Below are positions 16,400 to 18,385 of a stretch of DNA of 18,385 nt, piece after piece. The translations under genes and the position numbers were made by a program. The notes below the pieces were generated by a model. It ran no database searches, was not told where the DNA came from, and was given only the letters and a program-made list of their open reading frames with translations. Within the stretch, counting starts at the first letter, position 1; every line of letters begins with the position of its first letter. The stretch is from Lutibacter sp. (GTDB taxonomy: Bacteria; Bacteroidota; Bacteroidia; Flavobacteriales; Flavobacteriaceae): assembly GCA_003516285.1 (NCBI GenBank), contig DPCK01000089.1, forward strand, positions 12,093 to 30,477, given 5' to 3'.

Positions 16400-16807
16400 T
16401 TATTTTTGTTTTGAACAAAGCTCTGTAAGTACGCCTCCTGTAGATTTTGGATGCAGAAAACCGATATTCAATCCTTCCGCGCCTTTGCGAGATTCCTTGT
16501 CAACAAGCACAGCACCGCGCTGCTCAGCCAGTTTTAAAGCTTCTGTGGCGTTATCAACCGCAAAAGCAATATGATGAATACCTTGTCCTTTTTTGGCGAT
16601 GAATTTGCCAATGGGTCCGTCGGGTGAAGTGCTTTCCAGCAATTCAATTTTTGTGGTACCTACCAAAAAAAAGGCTGTTTTCACCTTTTGGTCAACAACC
16701 TCTTCTACAGCATAGCATTTTAATCCCAATACTTCTTCATAATATTTAATGGATTCTTCAAGATTGTCCACTGCTATGCCAATATGTTCTATTTGTGAAA
16801 TCTTCAT
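16400..16807 (-). CDS. mce: Methylmalonyl-CoA epimerase
   Basis: A 135-residue protein of the vicinal-oxygen-chelate (glyoxalase) fold that interconverts (R)- and (S)-methylmalonyl-CoA, linking the mutase to the decarboxylase. The two repeats start at IEHIGIAVDNL (6-16) and IHHIAFAVDN (77-86). Metal ligands can be assigned by comparison with the Propionibacterium enzyme: His 8, His 79 and Glu 129 in LTEL, with Glu 55 in the position of its Gln65. The ATG at 16807 is preferred; the preceding TTG adds one residue. It is the first gene of the eight-gene minus-strand operon, and no exact TAnnTTTG box was found in front of it. Confidence 0.95.
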   Translation of the reverse strand: MKISQIEHIGIAVDNLEESIKYYEEVLGLKCYAVEEVVDQKVKTAFFLVGTTKIELLESTSPDGPIGKFIAKKGQGIHHIAFAVDNATEALKLAEQRGAVLVDKESRKGAEGLNIGFLHPKSTGGVLTELCSKQK

Positions 16808-16947
16808 CAATAAAGGTACTTTAGATCTTAAATTTTAATTAATCATAAAATTGATGGTCAATTTTTGAATTAATCTAAATTATACAGTAAAATTAATTAA
16901 TAGTTAAAATTAAAAAGATGACAGATATCATATAATCACCTTAAATG

Positions 16948-16961
16948 CTAAAACGTTTTAG
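16948..16961. promoter_or_regulatory. Perfect 14-bp palindrome, LacI-family operator shape
   Basis: CTAAAACGTTTTAG is a perfect palindrome with a central CG, the form preferred by LacI/GalR-family repressors. It lies 141 bases upstream of the mce start. Whether any regulator binds is unknown. Confidence 0.4.
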
Positions 16962-17068
16962 TTTTTTAAGCTATTAATTATCAGGCAGTTAATTTTTTTG
17001 ATTGTTGGGCTTTTTAGGCGATTATTTAGCGCCAATATAAATGAAGAAAAAAAAGATTTTAAAAAAGA

Positions 17069-17096
17069 AAAGCCCCGAAATTTATTTCGGGGCTTT
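17069..17096 (-). terminator. Strong intrinsic terminator of the threonine dehydrogenase gene
   Basis: A perfect 12-bp stem AAAGCCCCGAAA / TTTCGGGGCTTT with a 4-nt loop (17081-17084) lies about 20 bases after the stop codon on the minus strand and is followed there by a T-rich tract. It should isolate this gene from the mce operon. Confidence 0.9.
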
Positions 17097-17116
17097 CTTT
17101 TTAGGTGTTCTATTGC

Positions 17117-18073
17117 TTATAAAGCATCATATTTAATTTGTAAATTCTTTAACATACTGTCTGAAATTTTTTCAAGATCAAATTGATGTTTCCATCCCCA
17201 GTCTTTTCTGGCTTGGGAATCATCAATGCTGCTTGGCCAGCTGTCGGCAATGCTTTGTCTGAAATCTGAATGGTATGAAATATCAAATTTCGGAATAAAA
17301 TTTTTAATTTCATCGGCAATTTCTTTAGGCGTAAAACTGATGGCCGCCAAATTGTAGGAAGATCTTATTTTCACCTGTTCAGCAGGCGCATTCATAATTT
17401 TCAGCGTGGCATCAATGGCATCGTCCATATACATCATGGGCAATTTGGTGTCTTTGTTCAAAAACGAATCGTAATTGCCATCTTGCAAGGCTTTATGGTA
17501 AATTTCAATGGCATAATCGGTTGTTCCGCCACCCGGACTCGTTTTCCAGCTGATGATTCCCGGATAACGGACGCTTCTTACGTCTACGCCAAATTTATTG
17601 AAATAATATTCGCACCAGCGTTCGCCGGCCAATTTGCTTATTCCGTAAACGGTGGTTGGCGCCATCACTGTTTCTTGTGGCGTATTTTCTTTGGGTGTTG
17701 TTGGTCCGAATACGGCGATGGAACTGGGCCAAAATACTTTTTTAATTTTCCCTTCTTTGGCCAAATTCAGCACATTAAATAGCGAATTCATATTGAGCTC
17801 CCACGCTTTTGCCGGGAATTTTTCACCGGTTGCAGAAAGCATCGCTGCCATTAAATACACTTCGTTTATCGCATATTTATCAATAACGGCTTCAATTTGA
17901 CTGTAATCCAACGCATTGATAAATTCAAAAGGGCCCGATTGCATTAATTCTTCGTTTCCTTCACTGATGTCGGAGGCAATTACAGCATTTTTCCCAAGAT
18001 TTTCACGTAATTTTAACGTCAGCTCTGTGCCGATCTGTCCGCAAGCACCAATAATTAATATGCTTTTATCCAT
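17117..18073 (-). CDS. tdh: L-threonine 3-dehydrogenase, short-chain dehydrogenase (epimerase-like) type
   Basis: Oxidises L-threonine with NAD+ to 2-amino-3-oxobutyrate, which a ligase (not in the window) splits to glycine and acetyl-CoA. The 318 residues form an extended SDR fold: NAD-binding GACGQIG (9-15), catalytic Ser near 117-118 (WPSSIAVFGPT), and YGISK (143-147) with Tyr 143 and Lys 147. Family-specific strings separate it from UDP-galactose epimerases: RYPGIISWKTSPGGGTTDYA (169-188), LPMMYMDDA (211-219) and DFRQSIADSWPSSIDDS (270-286), which match the type described from Flavobacterium frigidimaris and mammals. The start ATG has AAGGA about 10 bases upstream (18088-18084), one of the clearer Shine-Dalgarno sequences here, and a TAnnTTTG box. 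It is flanked by a terminator and a divergent lipoprotein gene, so it is transcribed alone. Confidence 0.92.
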   Translation of the reverse strand: MDKSILIIGACGQIGTELTLKLRENLGKNAVIASDISEGNEELMQSGPFEFINALDYSQIEAVIDKYAINEVYLMAAMLSATGEKFPAKAWELNMNSLFNVLNLAKEGKIKKVFWPSSIAVFGPTTPKENTPQETVMAPTTVYGISKLAGERWCEYYFNKFGVDVRSVRYPGIISWKTSPGGGTTDYAIEIYHKALQDGNYDSFLNKDTKLPMMYMDDAIDATLKIMNAPAEQVKIRSSYNLAAISFTPKEIADEIKNFIPKFDISYHSDFRQSIADSWPSSIDDSQARKDWGWKHQFDLEKISDSMLKNLQIKYDAL

Positions 18074-18101
18074 ATAGCCAATATCCTTATTATTAAGGTA
18101 G

Positions 18102-18109
18102 CAAATATA
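18102..18109 (-). promoter_or_regulatory. Bacteroidota-type -7 promoter box for tdh
   Basis: On the minus strand TATATTTG matches TAnnTTTG exactly, 28 bases before the tdh ATG, with AAGGA in between. The leader would be about 20-25 nt. Confidence 0.6.
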
Positions 18110-18189
18110 CTGAAAATTAAAATTTTAGTTTATTTGGAATTGTTTTTTATCAAATTATTAATTTTTATTTAAAATAGTGTAATAATTAG

Positions 18190-18197
18190 TATTTTTG
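18190..18197 (+). promoter_or_regulatory. Bacteroidota-type -7 promoter box for the terminal lipoprotein gene
   Basis: TATTTTTG fits TAnnTTTG and ends 18 bases before the ATG at 18216. The region is AT-rich, so chance matches are possible. Confidence 0.4.
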
Positions 18198-18215
18198 ACG
18201 TTAATAAGTTTTACA

Positions 18216-18385
18216 ATGAAGTACATAATCCCTTTTTTATTAATTATTTTGCTGACAGGTTTTTCCTGCAATAAAAATAAAGATACCCAGGAAGTTTCTG
18301 AAATATCTGATTCGCTTAAATTGGACGTGAATCACATAGAAAATAGGATTGGTGAAACTTTAATTCCAGAGGCGAAAGTTGAACT
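18216..18385 (+). CDS. Putative lipoprotein, N-terminal fragment (runs off window)
   Basis: An open frame from ATG at 18216 to the window end encodes 56 complete codons. It begins MKYIIPFLLIILLTGFSC, a basic start plus hydrophobic core ending in a lipobox-like Cys (residue 18), followed by an Asn/Lys/Asp/Glu-rich stretch (NKNKDTQEVSEISDSLK), as in Bacteroidota outer-membrane or surface lipoproteins. The remaining residues (VNHIENRIGETLIPEAKVE) do not let me name a family. It is divergent from tdh and preceded by a TAnnTTTG box. Function unknown. Confidence 0.7.
   Translation, partial: MKYIIPFLLIILLTGFSCNKNKDTQEVSEISDSLKLDVNHIENRIGETLIPEAKVE

Larger units (their letters stand above)
16808..17116. 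other. 309-base AT-rich non-coding region upstream of mce
   Basis: No plausible gene is seen. On the minus strand it must hold the promoter of the mce-mutB operon; a near-match TACCTTTA (16818-16811) sits too close to the start codon and TAATTTAG near 16890 has one mismatch, so the promoter is not fixed. It also contains the palindrome at 16948-16961 and the tdh terminator at 17069-17096. Confidence 0.65.

Noticed and set aside
16811..16818. TACCTTTA on the minus strand as the promoter of mce
   Set aside because: It has one mismatch to TAnnTTTG and ends three bases before the ATG, which would require a leaderless transcript starting at the start codon; not impossible, but not supported.
16851..16863. 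TTGATGGTCAA as an FNR/CRP-type box upstream of mce
   Set aside because: The arms are only TTGA/TCAA with a 3-base spacer, not the TTGAT-N4-ATCAA geometry of these regulators.
16998..17186. Plus-strand ORF of 62 codons crossing the tdh terminator
   Set aside because: It runs through the terminator hairpin and into the 3' end of tdh on the opposite strand; no supporting start signal.
17117..18073. UDP-glucose 4-epimerase (galE) for the SDR gene
   Set aside because: The PGGGTTDYA, LPMMYMDDA and FRQSIADSWPSSIDDS strings are specific to SDR-type threonine dehydrogenase.

Overview
The window is a low-GC bacterial chromosome segment that reads as Bacteroidota, most likely a flavobacterium-like lineage. 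The reasons are a clade II-type nos cluster (nosZ, small membrane protein, nosL, nosD, nosF, nosY), a short-chain-dehydrogenase-type threonine dehydrogenase of the kind known from Flavobacterium, several TAnnTTTG promoter boxes typical of the phylum, weak Shine-Dalgarno sequences, and a palindromic intergenic repeat that resembles ones I remember from flavobacterial genomes. This assignment is an inference from gene content, not a phylogeny.

Left part (1-5591, + strand): the 3' two thirds of nosZ (nitrous oxide reductase with an intact CuA site), closed by a strong hairpin terminator. Next comes an unnamed four-helix membrane protein with its own terminator. Then nosL-nosD-nosF-nosY run as one tightly packed unit behind a good TAnnTTTG promoter, which is preceded by a perfect 14-bp tandem repeat. 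Together these genes reduce N2O to N2 (NosZ) and supply copper and assembly functions (NosL, NosDFY). The electron-transfer genes usually found with clade II nosZ are not in view and may lie upstream.

Middle (5592-6073): a non-coding stretch with a roughly 100-bp structured palindromic repeat element, further small inverted repeats, and a promoter for meaB.

Centre to right (6074-16807): a methylmalonyl-CoA module. meaB (+ strand) converges through a shared hairpin on an eight-gene minus-strand operon that is transcribed mce, mmdA, a small OadG-like subunit, a biotin carrier, mmdB (OadB type), an acetyl-CoA hydrolase/transferase-family CoA-transferase, mutA, mutB. These genes can interconvert succinyl-CoA and propionyl-CoA through (R)- and (S)-methylmalonyl-CoA, with a membrane-bound, biotin-dependent, probably Na+-coupled decarboxylase. 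The CoA-transferase could recycle CoA between succinate, propionate and acetate. There is no biotin carboxylase gene in the window, which favours the decarboxylase reading over an ATP-dependent propionyl-CoA carboxylase, although the direction of flux cannot be told from sequence.

Right end (16808-18385): a non-coding region with a perfect 14-bp palindrome of LacI-operator shape upstream of the operon, then an L-threonine 3-dehydrogenase gene on the minus strand with terminator and promoter, and, divergent from it, the first 56 codons of an unidentified lipoprotein.

I found no mobile element genes, CRISPR array, tRNA or rRNA. The genes are recognisable families. The less-described parts are the small membrane protein in the nos cluster, the repeat/promoter architecture before nosL, the palindromic repeat, and the putative operator of the propionate operon.
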